A stretch of 64,000 bases of DNA from Corynebacterium sp. TAE3-ERU16 (GTDB lineage Bacteria; Actinomycetota; Actinomycetes; Mycobacteriales; Mycobacteriaceae). Below are positions 54,754-63,443 of this stretch, in pieces. The stretch is taken from positions 1 through 64,000 of the forward strand of contig NZ_JAHUTN010000006.1 of assembly GCF_019209935.1 (NCBI RefSeq), written 5' to 3'. Numbering within the stretch: position 1 is the stretch's first letter; each line of letters begins with the position of its first letter. The position numbers and the translations under genes were made by a program. The notes under the pieces were generated by a model. It saw nothing but the letters and a program-made list of their open reading frames with translations, had not been told where the DNA came from and ran no database searches.

Positions 54754-55521
54754 ATGAGCAAGATGCGCGCCGGAGACCCCGGAACAGATACGGCGGCAGG
54801 CCCGTCGGCGGGGCAGGCGTCGCCCCGGCCGCAGCCGGCCCGAAACCGCAAGGACGCGACCAGCGAAGCGATCAAGCGGTTCATCCTGGACAACCGACTG
54901 CGGCCGGGGGACCCGCTGCCCGGGGAGACCAGCCTCGCCGAGACCCTGGATGTCTCACGTTCCTCCGTCCGGGAGGCGCTGCGCAGGTTGGAGGCGCTCG
55001 ACATCGTCGTCGTCCGACGGGGATCGGGCTCCTTCGTCGGGGCATTGTCGATGTCTCCGCTGGTGGAGGCGCTCGTGTTCAGGACGACGCTGTCCGCCGG
55101 GGGCGACCTCGCCACACTGCGGGAGGTCATCCAGGTGCGCCGCTTCCTCGACCTAGGCATGTCGGAGGCGCTCTGCGGTCGGCTGCGCGGTACGAGCCAG
55201 CCGGGACTGACGGCCCTGGTGCACTCGATGGTTGACAGCGCGGAGAAGGGCGAGACATTCACGGACGCCGATCTGGCGTTCCACGACGGGCTGCTGGCTC
55301 TCGCCGGCAACGAGGTCGTCCGACAACTCGTCAGCTCGTTCTGGCGGATCCACCAGGCGGTGGTCCCCACCCTCGGCCTCGCCGTGCACGAGGGGCTGGT
55401 GCAGACCGCACACGCCCACGGGGACATGCTCGAGGCCGCGATGGCGGGCGACGTACGCGCCTACGAGCGGGCCGTCTGCGACCACTATCTTCCGCTGGAG
55501 ACCATCCTCGACAACCGGTGA
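54754..55521 (+). CDS. nanR: GntR/FadR-family regulator, probable sialic-acid regulator
   Basis: The 255-residue protein has a disordered start of about 30 residues, a GntR winged helix (LRPGDPLPGETSLAETLDVS, SRSSVREALRRLEALDIV) and an all-helical FCD effector domain. Its metal-ligand positions look kept: a D in DLAFHDGL with H, and later H residues in HAHGDMLEA and CDHYL. ATG 54754 gives a normal length, though ATG 54766 is possible. It is divergent from the siaE operon, as expected of a local repressor responding to a sialic-acid or amino-sugar phosphate. Confidence 0.82.
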   Translation: MSKMRAGDPGTDTAAGPSAGQASPRPQPARNRKDATSEAIKRFILDNRLRPGDPLPGETSLAETLDVSRSSVREALRRLEALDIVVVRRGSGSFVGALSMSPLVEALVFRTTLSAGGDLATLREVIQVRRFLDLGMSEALCGRLRGTSQPGLTALVHSMVDSAEKGETFTDADLAFHDGLLALAGNEVVRQLVSSFWRIHQAVVPTLGLAVHEGLVQTAHAHGDMLEAAMAGDVRAYERAVCDHYLPLETILDNR

Positions 55522-55542
55522 GCCGTCAGCGTCCCGGGACCG

Positions 55543-56367
55543 TCATTCGGGGACGGGACCCCGACCGTGGATGCCCGTGTTCTCATCCTGCATGCGCCGG
55601 ATCAGGTTGCGCACGTGGTCCGCGGCCCCCTTGCCCTCGTAGGCCTCGACCACGTCGTCGACGTGTCCGGCCTGTCGGATCTGACCGTGGTCGACCCACA
55701 GTGCCGTGTCACAGAGTTGGGCGAGGAAGTCGTTGGAGTGCGAGGCGAACACGAGGATGCCGGACCGGGCGACCAGCTCCTCGAGTCGGGCCCGGGCCTT
55801 CGCCATGAACGCCGCATCAACCGCGCCGATCCCCTCGTCGAGCAGCAGGATCTCCGGTTCGATCGACGTGACGACCCCGAGTGCGAGACGGATCCGCATG
55901 CCGGTCGAGTAGGTGCGCAACGGCATCGCCAGGTACTCGCCTAGCTCGGAGAAGTCCGCGATCTCCTCCATCTTGTCCTTCATCTGCTTCCGGGTCTGAC
56001 CGAGGAACAGGCCGCGGATGATGATGTTCTCGTACCCGGAGATCTCCGGGTCCATGCCGACGCCCAGGTCGAAGACCGGGGCCACGCGACCGCGGATGTG
56101 GGCGCTGCCCCGGGTCGGCTCGTAGATCCCGGACAGCAGTCGCAGCAGTGTCGACTTGCCGGCACCGTTGTGTCCGACGAGACCGACCCGATCGCCCTCA
56201 CGGAGGTGCAGGTTGATGTCCTTCAGTGCCTCGACCACGACGACGTTGTCGGAGTTCCGGCCGATGGCACCGCCGGCGGCCCCCAGGAAGGCCTTCTTCA
56301 TGGAACGCGACTTGGCGTCGAAGATCGGGAAATCGACGCAGGCGTTGTAGGTGTCGATGGAAACCAT
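55543..56367 (-). CDS. wzt: polysaccharide ABC exporter ATPase Wzt (galactan)
   Basis: The 274-residue ATPase has Walker A GHNGAGKST (about 65-73), a Wzt-like signature YSTGMRIRLALG, Walker B ILLLDEGIGAVD and a final SHSNDF switch. It belongs to the RfbE/Wzt subfamily and corresponds to mycobacterial Rv3781. It energises export of the lipid-linked galactan precursor. There is no carbohydrate-binding C-terminal domain. AAGGAG precedes ATG 56367. It follows wzm by 14 bases on the same strand. Confidence 0.92.
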   Translation of the reverse strand: MVSIDTYNACVDFPIFDAKSRSMKKAFLGAAGGAIGRNSDNVVVVEALKDINLHLREGDRVGLVGHNGAGKSTLLRLLSGIYEPTRGSAHIRGRVAPVFDLGVGMDPEISGYENIIIRGLFLGQTRKQMKDKMEEIADFSELGEYLAMPLRTYSTGMRIRLALGVVTSIEPEILLLDEGIGAVDAAFMAKARARLEELVARSGILVFASHSNDFLAQLCDTALWVDHGQIRQAGHVDDVVEAYEGKGAADHVRNLIRRMQDENTGIHGRGPVPE

Positions 56368-56381
56368 GTGGTGAGTTCTCC

Positions 56382-57278
56382 TTACACCCAGTAGCTGACG
56401 CGGAATCGCCACTGCTTCATCGCCAGCAGTGCCAGGCACAGGCCGGCGACGGTACAGCCGATGACGACCCACCAGTGGTAGACGGGCAGATCCGCGCCGA
56501 TCAGCGGTGCGCGGAGCACCTCCATGTAGTGGTACAGCGGGTTGAGCTGGGCGAGTTTCGCCCGCTCCGAGATCTCCCCACCCTGATCCTTCAGGGTGGT
56601 GGTGGTCCACACGATGGGCGTGATGTAGAACAGCAGCTGCACCAGTGCCTCGAGCAGCGGGGAGACGTCGCGGTAGCGGGTGGCGATGATGCCGAAGAAC
56701 ATCGACACCCAGACCCCGTTGAGTACCAGCAGGAACAGCGCGGGAATCGCGAGGAAGCCCTCCATTCCGAGTGGTCGGGGGAAGACCATCATCAGGACGA
56801 GCCAGATCACCATGTTGTGTGCGAGGAACAGCAGCTGCCGCCACACCAGCCGGTAGACGTGGACCGATAGGGCGCTCGGCAGCTGTTTGATCAGCCCCTC
56901 GTTCTCGATGAAGATGTCGGATCCGTCCTTGATCGCACCCGAGATGAAGTTCCACATGATGAGACCGACGGTGACGTGCGGCAGGAACTCCGCGACCGGG
57001 ATCCGGAAGAGCACGGAGTAGAGCAGACCGAGGGCCACGGCCATGACGCCGGTGGCGATGGTGATCCACAACGGGCCGAGGACGGAGCGGCGGTACCGCT
57101 GCTTGATGTCCTGCCAGCCAAGCTGAAGCCACAGCTCATGCTGGAGAAACCCGCGGACGAGATCGGACCACGCTGCGGCGAACGTGGTCGACCGGGAGCG
57201 GCACTCGCCGGGGTCCTCGGCCCGGACCAGCCGCGCTATGTCCCCGGACAGGTCTTTGGTTGAATGGCTATCTGACAC
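56382..57278 (-). CDS. wzm: polysaccharide ABC exporter permease Wzm (galactan)
   Basis: The 298-residue ABC-2-type permease has an amphipathic N-terminal region with WQDIKQRYRRSVLGPLW, the typical block before the first helix, and six helices. NEGLIKQLPSALSVHVYRLV lies after the second helix. It corresponds to mycobacterial Rv3783 (RfbD). With Wzt it exports galactan across the membrane before arabinosylation. The start is taken at GTG 57278; the ribosome site is weak. It is divergent from the aminotransferase-like gene at 57364. Confidence 0.92.
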   Translation of the reverse strand: MSDSHSTKDLSGDIARLVRAEDPGECRSRSTTFAAAWSDLVRGFLQHELWLQLGWQDIKQRYRRSVLGPLWITIATGVMAVALGLLYSVLFRIPVAEFLPHVTVGLIMWNFISGAIKDGSDIFIENEGLIKQLPSALSVHVYRLVWRQLLFLAHNMVIWLVLMMVFPRPLGMEGFLAIPALFLLVLNGVWVSMFFGIIATRYRDVSPLLEALVQLLFYITPIVWTTTTLKDQGGEISERAKLAQLNPLYHYMEVLRAPLIGADLPVYHWWVVIGCTVAGLCLALLAMKQWRFRVSYWV

Positions 57279-57363
57279 AATGAACACCCTAGCGGCCCAT
57301 GTGCGCTGCGCGCGGCAGGCGGGCATACTGGCGAGTGATCACCGGACGGAATGAGGAGGCGAC

Positions 57364-58620
57364 ATGGCCCTTGACGTGGCTCGCGTGCGCGGACTCTACG
57401 TGTCGTTGAGTGACGGTTGGACGTATCTCAACGCACATGAGCTTCCACAGATCCCGGAGCGGGTCGCCTCGGGCGTCGCGACGGCGTTTCGGACCTCCGC
57501 ATCGGCCACCTCGAATCAGGTCGCCACCGGTACCCACGGCCTCACCGCCCCCGGGGGCGGGCGGCGCGGTGACATGCACACCGAATCGGCACGACGCGCC
57601 ATCGCCGATCTCGTCGGTGCATCCGCGGACCGGGTGGTCCTCGGCCCCAACAGGGAGACGCTGCTGCGGACCCTGGCGGATTCCCTCCACCCACGGCTGC
57701 GCCGAGGTGGCTCGGTCATTCTGGGGCGGTGCGCCGATCCCTCCCTGAACAGTCCGTTCACCGCACTAGACGCGCTCGACGGAGTAGCCGTCCGGTGGGC
57801 CGAACCTGATCTCGGAACCGGGGAATGGCCCGCCTGGCAGTACCGCGAGCTCGTCGACGGCTCCACCCGGTTCGTCGTGGTCAATGCGGCACACCGGCTC
57901 CTCGGCACCGTGGCGCCCGTCCGGGAGATCGCGGAGATCGTGCACAACCGGTCACGCGCGTGGGTCCTCGTCGACGCCTCCGCCATCGCCCTGTACCGGG
58001 GTATCGACATGGACGACTGGGGCGCGGACATCGTCCTCGTGGACTGCGCGGCCTTCGGCGGTCCGCAGGTCTCCGCACTCGTGTTCCGTGACACGACGAT
58101 GTTCCCGCGGCTCGACGGCGCCTGGGAGGGCGCGCCCGGCCACCTGGCGACCAAGCTCGAGCTCGGCCCTCTGCCGACCGGGCTCATCGGGGGTGTCGCC
58201 CCCGCGGTGGATCACCTGGCGGGGTTGAAGGAGGAAGCCCGTGGCAGCCGCCGGAACCGGCTCGTCGAATCTGCCGGGGAGCTGGAGGACTACATGCACT
58301 TCCTCTCGCTCCACCTGATCGACTCTCTCCAGTGGCTCGGGGGTCTCCACCTGCTCGGAATCACGGGCGAGACCGCTGGCGACGTCTACCGCCAGGACCG
58401 GATACCGAGAGTCAGTCTCGTCGTCCCCGGGGTCGACGCGCAGGTCGTCCACCGGCGACTGCTGGACAACCGGCTCATCACCACGGTCAGCCCACCTGAT
58501 CCGCTCCTGGAGCAGATGGGGGCCGGGGAAGCCGGCGGCTCCGTGACGGTGTCCCTCGGCCCGTTCAACACGACCGCCGACATCGACCAGTTGACCCGCG
58601 CTGTCGCCTCCTTCGGCTGA
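57364..58620 (+). CDS. class V aminotransferase-like protein lacking the PLP lysine
   Basis: The 418-residue protein has the cysteine-desulfurase-like fold by sequence: YLNAHELPQIPERV, an ALVGASADRVVLGPN-type segment, WVLVDASAIA (the PLP-ring Asp) and ARGSRRNRLVESAGEL. In the position where the family reads S-x-H-K-x-x-G-P, this one reads DCAAFGGP, with alanine for the Schiff-base lysine and for the His before it. It is therefore unlikely to be a PLP enzyme of the usual kind. Mycobacterial Rv3778c, beside its wzm/wzt genes, appears similar. GAGGAGG precedes the ATG. Function unknown, perhaps regulatory. Confidence 0.8.
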   Translation: MALDVARVRGLYVSLSDGWTYLNAHELPQIPERVASGVATAFRTSASATSNQVATGTHGLTAPGGGRRGDMHTESARRAIADLVGASADRVVLGPNRETLLRTLADSLHPRLRRGGSVILGRCADPSLNSPFTALDALDGVAVRWAEPDLGTGEWPAWQYRELVDGSTRFVVVNAAHRLLGTVAPVREIAEIVHNRSRAWVLVDASAIALYRGIDMDDWGADIVLVDCAAFGGPQVSALVFRDTTMFPRLDGAWEGAPGHLATKLELGPLPTGLIGGVAPAVDHLAGLKEEARGSRRNRLVESAGELEDYMHFLSLHLIDSLQWLGGLHLLGITGETAGDVYRQDRIPRVSLVVPGVDAQVVHRRLLDNRLITTVSPPDPLLEQMGAGEAGGSVTVSLGPFNTTADIDQLTRAVASFG

Positions 58621-58637
58621 CGTGACGCGTGCTCCCG

Positions 58638-59597
58638 TCAGTCGACGGTGAGCACGAGCTTGCCGGTCACCTCACCTGAGTCGAGGAGGTGGTGCGCCTC
58701 CGCGGCCCGGTCGATCGGGAGGGTGCGGTGGATGCTGACCCTGATCCGACCGTCCTCGAGCATCGGCCACACGTGTTCGACGACCTCCGCCACGATCCCC
58801 GCCTTGTCCTCCGGATCCCGGCCGCGCAGACCGGTCGCCGAGATCGATCCACGCTTCGACAGCAGGCGCCCGATGTTCAGCTCGCCCTTCACCCCGCCCT
58901 GCATGCCGATGATCACGAGATGCCCGTCCACCGCCAACGCGCGGAGGTTCGGGTCGAGGTACTTCGCCCCCATGATGTCGAGGATCACGTCGGCGCGGTT
59001 CTTCAGCACCTCCGCGAAGTCCTCCTCCCGGTAGTTCACCAGGATGTCCGCGCCCAGTTCGCGGCAGGTATCGAGCTTCTCCGCGGATCCGGCGGTCACC
59101 GCGACCGTGCATCCCAGTTGCTTGGCCAGCTGGATGCCGAAGGTGCCGATTCCACCGGCGCCGCCGTGCAGGAGAACCGTCTGCCCCGCGTGCAGTCCCG
59201 CGACCATGACCAGGTTCGACCAGAGGGTGCACGCCACCTCCACGACAGATGCGGCCTCCGCGAAGGAGAAGCTCTCCGGGATCGGCAGCAGCTGCCCGGC
59301 GGGGACCGCAACGTACTCCGCGTATGCGCCACCGGCCAGCAGGCACGCGACCCGTTCGCCCTTCTCCCGGCCGGTGTCACCCGGATCCGCGATCACTCCC
59401 GCGCACTCGAGGCCTATGGTCTCGGACACTCCGGGCGGCGGAGGGTAGTGGCCGGCGGCCTGCAGCAGATCCGCGCGGTTGACACCCACGGCCTTCACCT
59501 CGACCAGGACCTCTCCGGTTCTGAGTTCGGGTGTAGGTGCCTCGCTCCAGGTGAGTGAGGTCTTGTCGTCCGGGTTTGCCAGTGTGATTGCCTTCAT
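58638..59597 (-). CDS. NADPH:quinone oxidoreductase (zeta-crystallin type)
   Basis: The 319-residue MDR-family enzyme has VNRADLLQAAGHYPPPPGV, GLECAGVI, the NADPH motif HGGAGGIGTFGIQLAK and a conserved C-terminal HLLDSGEVTGKLVLTV. No catalytic or structural zinc cysteines are present, so it is a zinc-free quinone or enone reductase. It corresponds to mycobacterial Rv3777, next to Rv3778c there as here. It is convergent with the aminotransferase-like gene. ATG 59597 is preferred over the longer reading. Confidence 0.9.
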   Translation of the reverse strand: MKAITLANPDDKTSLTWSEAPTPELRTGEVLVEVKAVGVNRADLLQAAGHYPPPPGVSETIGLECAGVIADPGDTGREKGERVACLLAGGAYAEYVAVPAGQLLPIPESFSFAEAASVVEVACTLWSNLVMVAGLHAGQTVLLHGGAGGIGTFGIQLAKQLGCTVAVTAGSAEKLDTCRELGADILVNYREEDFAEVLKNRADVILDIMGAKYLDPNLRALAVDGHLVIIGMQGGVKGELNIGRLLSKRGSISATGLRGRDPEDKAGIVAEVVEHVWPMLEDGRIRVSIHRTLPIDRAAEAHHLLDSGEVTGKLVLTVD

Positions 59598-59712
59598 ACT
59601 GTCCAGGGTAGGGGAAACCGGCGGTCGCGTCCGGCGATCCGGGGTGTACCACCGTGGTCCGGGGCGCGCTGGTGCCACGTCGCGGTGATCCGCTAGAATC
59701 GGTCGCGGTCAA

Positions 59713-59799
59713 GGAAGTATGGCAGAGCGGCCGAATGCACTCGCCTTGAAAGCGAGCGTCCCTTGAAACGGACCGGGGGTTCAAATCCCTCTACTTCCG
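59713..59799 (+). tRNA. tRNA-Ser(UGA)
   Basis: The acceptor stem GGAAGTA/TACTTCC closes an 87-base molecule with a long variable arm, typical of serine tRNA. The anticodon loop in CTCGCCTTGAAAGCGAG has anticodon TGA. GGTTCAAATCC forms the T arm. CCA is not encoded. Confidence 0.95.
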
Positions 59800-59803
59800 C
59801 CGG

Positions 59804-59832
59804 GAAGACCCCCTGCACCGCGGGGGGTCTTC
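59804..59832 (+). terminator. terminator after tRNA-Ser(UGA)
   Basis: GAAGACCCCC (59804-59813) pairs perfectly with GGGGGTCTTC (59823-59832) around a nine-base loop, five bases after the tRNA. TGC follows; the T-run is within the stem end. Confidence 0.75.
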
Positions 59833-59857
59833 TGCATGTCGGGGAGGGCTGCGCGGG

Positions 59858-60109
59858 GTGTCGGGCGACGCCGGCGGTGGCTCCGACCCCGACCTCCGTT
59901 ACCCGGTCGCAGCCCCGGCAGGAGCAGGCGCAGGTTCAGATGGACGTCCGGCAGCCGCAGACAGGCAAGCTACGTCAGAGAACGTGCAGCTGCTGGCGAA
60001 CACCGCAGCAAACGTTCTGTTCGACGTTCTCGCGGGCCTGATGCCCCTCATCCTCGGGGTCGGTCTCTCCGGTGGCGTAGGCGACGGGCCTAGCGTCCGG
60101 ATCGCGTGA
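59858..60109 (+). CDS. possible small membrane protein
   Basis: A GTG at 59858 follows GGGAGG at good spacing and opens an 83-codon frame. The product is Gly/Ala-rich at the start and has one hydrophobic segment (VLFDVLAGLMPLILGVGLSG). Its TGA is the first part of a hairpin. No family is recognised and the composition of the first half is simple, so this may not be a gene. Confidence 0.35.
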   Translation: MSGDAGGGSDPDLRYPVAAPAGAGAGSDGRPAAADRQATSENVQLLANTAANVLFDVLAGLMPLILGVGLSGGVGDGPSVRIA

Positions 60110-60145
60110 CCGGTACCGGCATTCGTCTGACGCCGGGACCGGTCA
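60107..60145. terminator. hairpin between convergent genes
   Basis: TGACCGGTACCGGC (60107-60120) pairs with GCCGGGACCGGTCA (60132-60145) with one mismatch and an 11-base loop. It lies between the possible small gene and the convergent aminotransferase gene and may serve both. Confidence 0.55.
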
Positions 60146-60213
60146 CACGAGATAAGGGGTAGGGTGCACCACATGATCGTGGTGGCCCTTCCCCTCTCCA
60201 CCACCGTGATCTG

Positions 60214-61236
60214 CTACTGGACGTCGTCCCATGCGGTGAGGAACTGATCGAGTTCTTCACCGGTGGTCACGGTGACGCGGATGCCTTCGTCGAAGGCCCG
60301 GATGAGGACTCCGCGTTCGGCGAGGGCCTCAGCCACCTCCCGGGCGCGGGTGGTGGGGATCCAGACGAAGTTCGTCTGCGAGTCGACGGCCTCCGGGATC
60401 CGGGCGACCAACGCCTCGCGCTGCTCGACGGCTTCGTCTGTCCTGCGGAGCAGTTCATCCGCTGCGGCCAGGGACGCGAGTGCCCCGGCCTGGCCGACGG
60501 CATTCACGCTGAACGGGAGCGCCATGCGATTCACGGCATCGATGATCTGCGGCCCGCCGAAGGCGTAGCCGATGCGCACGCCGGCGAGGCCGTAGGCCTT
60601 CGAGAAGGTGCGCATGCCGATGAGGTTCGGATACCGGTCGAGGAGTTCCGTGGAGACCGGGTTGTTCTCGTCGCGGACGTACTCGATGTACGCCTCATCG
60701 AGAACAACGACGATGTCATCGGGGACCCGGTCCATGAATTCGGTGAACTCGTCTTCGGTGAGGTTGGTGCCGGTCGGGTTGTTCGGGTTGCAGACGAAGA
60801 TGAGACGGGTCCGGTCGGACACGGCGGCCACCATCGCGTCGAGGTCGTGCCTGTGGTTGTCGTCGAGGGGGATCATCACGGGCCTGGCACCCACGACGAG
60901 ACAGAAGAGGGGGTATGCCTCGAAGCTGGGCCAGGCGAAGATGACCTCATCCCCGGCTTGGCAGGTGGCCTGGACGATCTGCTGGCAGAGCGCCGAGGAT
61001 CCGCAGCCCACGGCGATCCGTTCCGGGGTGAGCCCCAGGGTGTCCGCGAGCTCCGCTTTCAGTGTGACGACCCCCATGTCCGGGTACCGGTTCGCGGTGC
61101 GGGCGGCCTCGGTCATCGCCTCGACGGCACTCGGCAGTGGCGGGTGGGCGGCCTCGTTGCTGGACAGCTTCAGGGCGTCCGGTGCTGCACGCCCCGGAAC
61201 ATAGGCGGGAATGGCGGAGACATCGTTACGGATCAT
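60214..61236 (-). CDS. hisC2: HisC-type aminotransferase (aromatic/histidinol-phosphate)
   Basis: The 340-residue fold-type I PLP enzyme has LSSNEAAHPPLPSAV, CNPNNPTGT, VVLDEAYIEYV and the Schiff-base lysine in TFSKAYGLAGVRIGY. This is the pattern of histidinol-phosphate aminotransferase paralogues called Pat, AroT or HisC2, which transaminate phenylpyruvate and hydroxyphenylpyruvate. Presence of prephenate dehydrogenase 0.6 kb away, and the second-copy position (Rv3772-like), favour aromatic amino acids over histidine. The start ATG 61236 fits MIRNDVSAIPAYVPG. Confidence 0.88.
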   Translation of the reverse strand: MIRNDVSAIPAYVPGRAAPDALKLSSNEAAHPPLPSAVEAMTEAARTANRYPDMGVVTLKAELADTLGLTPERIAVGCGSSALCQQIVQATCQAGDEVIFAWPSFEAYPLFCLVVGARPVMIPLDDNHRHDLDAMVAAVSDRTRLIFVCNPNNPTGTNLTEDEFTEFMDRVPDDIVVVLDEAYIEYVRDENNPVSTELLDRYPNLIGMRTFSKAYGLAGVRIGYAFGGPQIIDAVNRMALPFSVNAVGQAGALASLAAADELLRRTDEAVEQREALVARIPEAVDSQTNFVWIPTTRAREVAEALAERGVLIRAFDEGIRVTVTTGEELDQFLTAWDDVQ

Positions 61237-61364
61237 ACGTTCAACACTACAACCGGGTAGATCTGGAGTGTGTGGCCTGTGGTTTTGCCGTGACAGCGAG
61301 GCTCAGGGTAACATCAGCGCTGGTTTCACGTCATCTGCATCCGTGCGATGTTCGTGAGGTCGAT

Positions 61365-61453
61365 GGAGGCGTGCCAGAGCGGCCGAATGGGACTCACTGC
61401 TAATGAGTTGTCTTCCTAACAGAGGACCGGAGGTTCAAATCCTCTCGCCTCCG
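61365..61453 (+). tRNA. tRNA-Ser(GCU)
   Basis: The acceptor GGAGGCG/CGCCTCC encloses an 89-base serine tRNA with a long variable arm. The anticodon stem-loop CTCACTGCTAATGAG has anticodon GCT. The T arm is GGTTCAAATCC. Confidence 0.95.
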
Positions 61454-61478
61454 CCGCCCGCAAGGGTCAACTGAATAA

Positions 61479-61551
61479 GCGCCCGTAGCTCAACGGATAG
61501 AGCATCTGACTACGGATCAGAAGGTTGGGGGTTCGAATCCCTCCGGGCGCA
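61479..61551 (+). tRNA. tRNA-Arg(ACG), copy 1
   Basis: GCGCCCG/CGGGCGC close a 73-base cloverleaf with D arm GCTC...GAGC, anticodon stem-loop CTGACTACGGATCAG (anticodon ACG) and T arm GGGTTCGAATCCC. Discriminator A, no encoded CCA. The A34 is the TadA substrate position. Confidence 0.95.
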
Positions 61552-61567
61552 CTCTGTGTTGAGACAG

Positions 61568-61614
61568 AAAACGAGACGGTCCCACCCCGATGGCGGGTGG
61601 GACCGTCTCGTTTT
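61568..61614 (+). terminator. very strong terminator between the two tRNA-Arg copies
   Basis: A perfect 20-base stem (61568-61587 with 61595-61614) and seven-base loop, ending in TTTTG on the plus strand, begins 16 bases after the first tRNA-Arg. It should end the transcript of the tRNA-Ser/tRNA-Arg pair. Confidence 0.85.
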
Positions 61615-61711
61615 GTCGGATATGGGCTTTCACCTGCATATTTGTTGAGTCTTCCGCGCCGGGTGTAATGTAGTACCTCGTTGCCGGGGCTGATACGCCC
61701 CAAGGCGGCAT

Positions 61712-61784
61712 GCGCCCGTAGCTCAACGGATAGAGCATCTGACTACGGATCAGAAGGTTGGGGGTTCGAATCCCTCCGGGCGCA
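61712..61784 (+). tRNA. tRNA-Arg(ACG), copy 2
   Basis: The 73 bases are identical to the copy at 61479, with the same ACG anticodon. Unlike copy 1, this one is followed directly by CCA at 61785-61787, so the 3' end may be encoded. It stands alone after the terminator and must have its own promoter. Confidence 0.95.
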
Positions 61785-61844
61785 CCAGATGTGGGAGGCC
61801 CGGTACCGTGACCAAGTGGTACCGGGCCTCTGCGTGTGTCCGGA

Positions 61845-62858
61845 TCAGTACACCTCGATGCGGGCGCCGAGCATCTCCGCGTGGGCAAGCTGGTTGATCC
61901 AGCCGGGCGTACCGGGCTGGAACCGGATCACGGGGCGTGGAGAGGCGAGGAGGCCGCCGTTGTCGGTGTGCATCCCGGAGCGTGCCTCATACCGGATCCG
62001 GGACCGGTATCCGGAATCGACGAGCTCCTCGATGCTGGGGCGCCTGTCCGTGAGGTTCGCGCGGGCATCGTTGAGCAGGGCGAGCGTCTCATCCAGGGCG
62101 TCGAGGAGTGCCTCGTTGTTCGTTTCGCACATGGCGCGGACCAGTGAAGGAGCACTACCCGCGACGCGGGTGCCGTCGCGGAAGCTGCCAGCGGCGAGCG
62201 ACAGGGCGAGCGCCCCTCCGTTGTCGCCGACGATCGCGAGAGACTCGGCGAGCAGGTGCGGCAGATGGGAGATGCGGGCGACCGCGGCATCGTGGTTATC
62301 GACCTGTGCCGGGATGACCTCGGCACCGACCCGGGTCGCCATGTGCACGACGTCGATCCAGAGGGACACCCACTGCTCCGGCGGGGGAGTGTCGTCGAGG
62401 GCGCGGTCGAAGGTGACCACCCAGGCCGCACCCTTGAACAGGTCCCGTTGGCTGGCGGTCCAGCCGCTGTCCGCCGTACCCGCCATCGGGTGTCCGCCCA
62501 CGTAGCGGTCGGCCATCCCGCGCTCGCGCACGAGCTCCAGTACCTTCGCCTTCACGCTCACCACATCGGTGAATCCGCAGTCGGGGGCGTGGTTGTCGAT
62601 GGCCTCGAGGAGCGTGGGAATCGCGGGCATCGGGGTCGCCATCACGATCAGGGCACCGCACTCCTGTGCCTTCTTCAGAACGTCGGTGAGGGAGTCGGTC
62701 ACGTCGTAGCCGGCATCGGCTGCGGCGTGGGCTGCGGAAGGGGAGCGGTTGTATCCGAACACGGGGTGGCCGGAGGCGGCGAGATCGCGCAGCAGGGAGC
62801 CGCCGATCAGGCCGAGTCCGAGGACACAGACGGGCCGGGAAATTACGGTGGTGGTCAT
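61845..62858 (-). CDS. tyrA: prephenate dehydrogenase
   Basis: The 337-residue protein has the NAD motif VLGLGLIGGSLLRDL, then VSVKAKVLELV, YVGGHPMAGTADSGW (the prephenate-binding HPMAG block) and HDAAVARISHLPHLLAE, with the conserved histidine pair. It decarboxylates prephenate to hydroxyphenylpyruvate in tyrosine synthesis. GGAGGA precedes ATG 62858. A large opposite-strand frame over its 5' end is a shadow. It is divergent from the tadA-associated gene, with 37 bases between them. Confidence 0.92.
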   Translation of the reverse strand: MTTTVISRPVCVLGLGLIGGSLLRDLAASGHPVFGYNRSPSAAHAAADAGYDVTDSLTDVLKKAQECGALIVMATPMPAIPTLLEAIDNHAPDCGFTDVVSVKAKVLELVRERGMADRYVGGHPMAGTADSGWTASQRDLFKGAAWVVTFDRALDDTPPPEQWVSLWIDVVHMATRVGAEVIPAQVDNHDAAVARISHLPHLLAESLAIVGDNGGALALSLAAGSFRDGTRVAGSAPSLVRAMCETNNEALLDALDETLALLNDARANLTDRRPSIEELVDSGYRSRIRYEARSGMHTDNGGLLASPRPVIRFQPGTPGWINQLAHAEMLGARIEVY

Positions 62859-62895
62859 CTGACAATCCTCCCATATCGCGACTACGGTTACCGGT

Positions 62896-63432
62896 ATGGA
62901 TTCCAATGGCTTTGACGGCTTCGACGGCGACACCGATGACCATGACGATGATCTCTGCTTCGCCGTGACCGTTTCCCGGGCTGGCGGGGAGTGGGACGTC
63001 CGCGAGATCGACGACTGCTTCGATTCTATCGACGATGCCGTCGCCGCGGTCGGGCGCCTGCGCAGCGAGAGCGCCTCGTTCGCGATGCTCTGCGTCGATG
63101 ACGAGTACTTCCTCATCCTCCGGCCCGCGCCGGGCGGGGTCCGGCTGCTGCTGTCGGACGCGACGATGGCGGTCGGTGACGATCTCGCGGCCGGTGCGCT
63201 GGAGGAGATCGGTGCGGACATTCCGGAACTGGACTCCGATGAGCTGGACAAGGTCGATCCCTGGGCGGAGGGGGACATCGACATCCTCGCCGATCTGGGT
63301 GTCAGTGAACAGGTGATGACCGTCATCTGCGATGACTCGGAGTTGTGGGCCTCCGAGCAACTGCTGCGGATCGCGGCGGAACTCGGCTTCGAGTCCGAGC
63401 TCGCGGACGCCGTCGACCTCGACATCGACTGA
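62896..63432 (+). CDS. tRNA adenosine deaminase-associated protein
   Basis: The 178-residue, strongly acidic protein (DGDTDDHDDD near the start, ELADAVDLDID at the end) matches the actinobacterial family named for its position beside tadA (Rv3753c-like). FAMLCVDDEYFLILRPAPGG and ALEEIGADIP are typical blocks. No catalytic motif is known for the family; its link with TadA is through gene order. The gap to tadA is 11 bases. Confidence 0.88.
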   Translation: MDSNGFDGFDGDTDDHDDDLCFAVTVSRAGGEWDVREIDDCFDSIDDAVAAVGRLRSESASFAMLCVDDEYFLILRPAPGGVRLLLSDATMAVGDDLAAGALEEIGADIPELDSDELDKVDPWAEGDIDILADLGVSEQVMTVICDDSELWASEQLLRIAAELGFESELADAVDLDID

Positions 63433-63443
63433 CGGTCGCCCGG

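Noticed and set aside
61467..61888. Minus-strand frames containing GGIRTPNLLIRSQM and similar
   Set aside because: They are the antisense translation of the two tRNA-Arg genes, a well-known spurious protein in many annotations.
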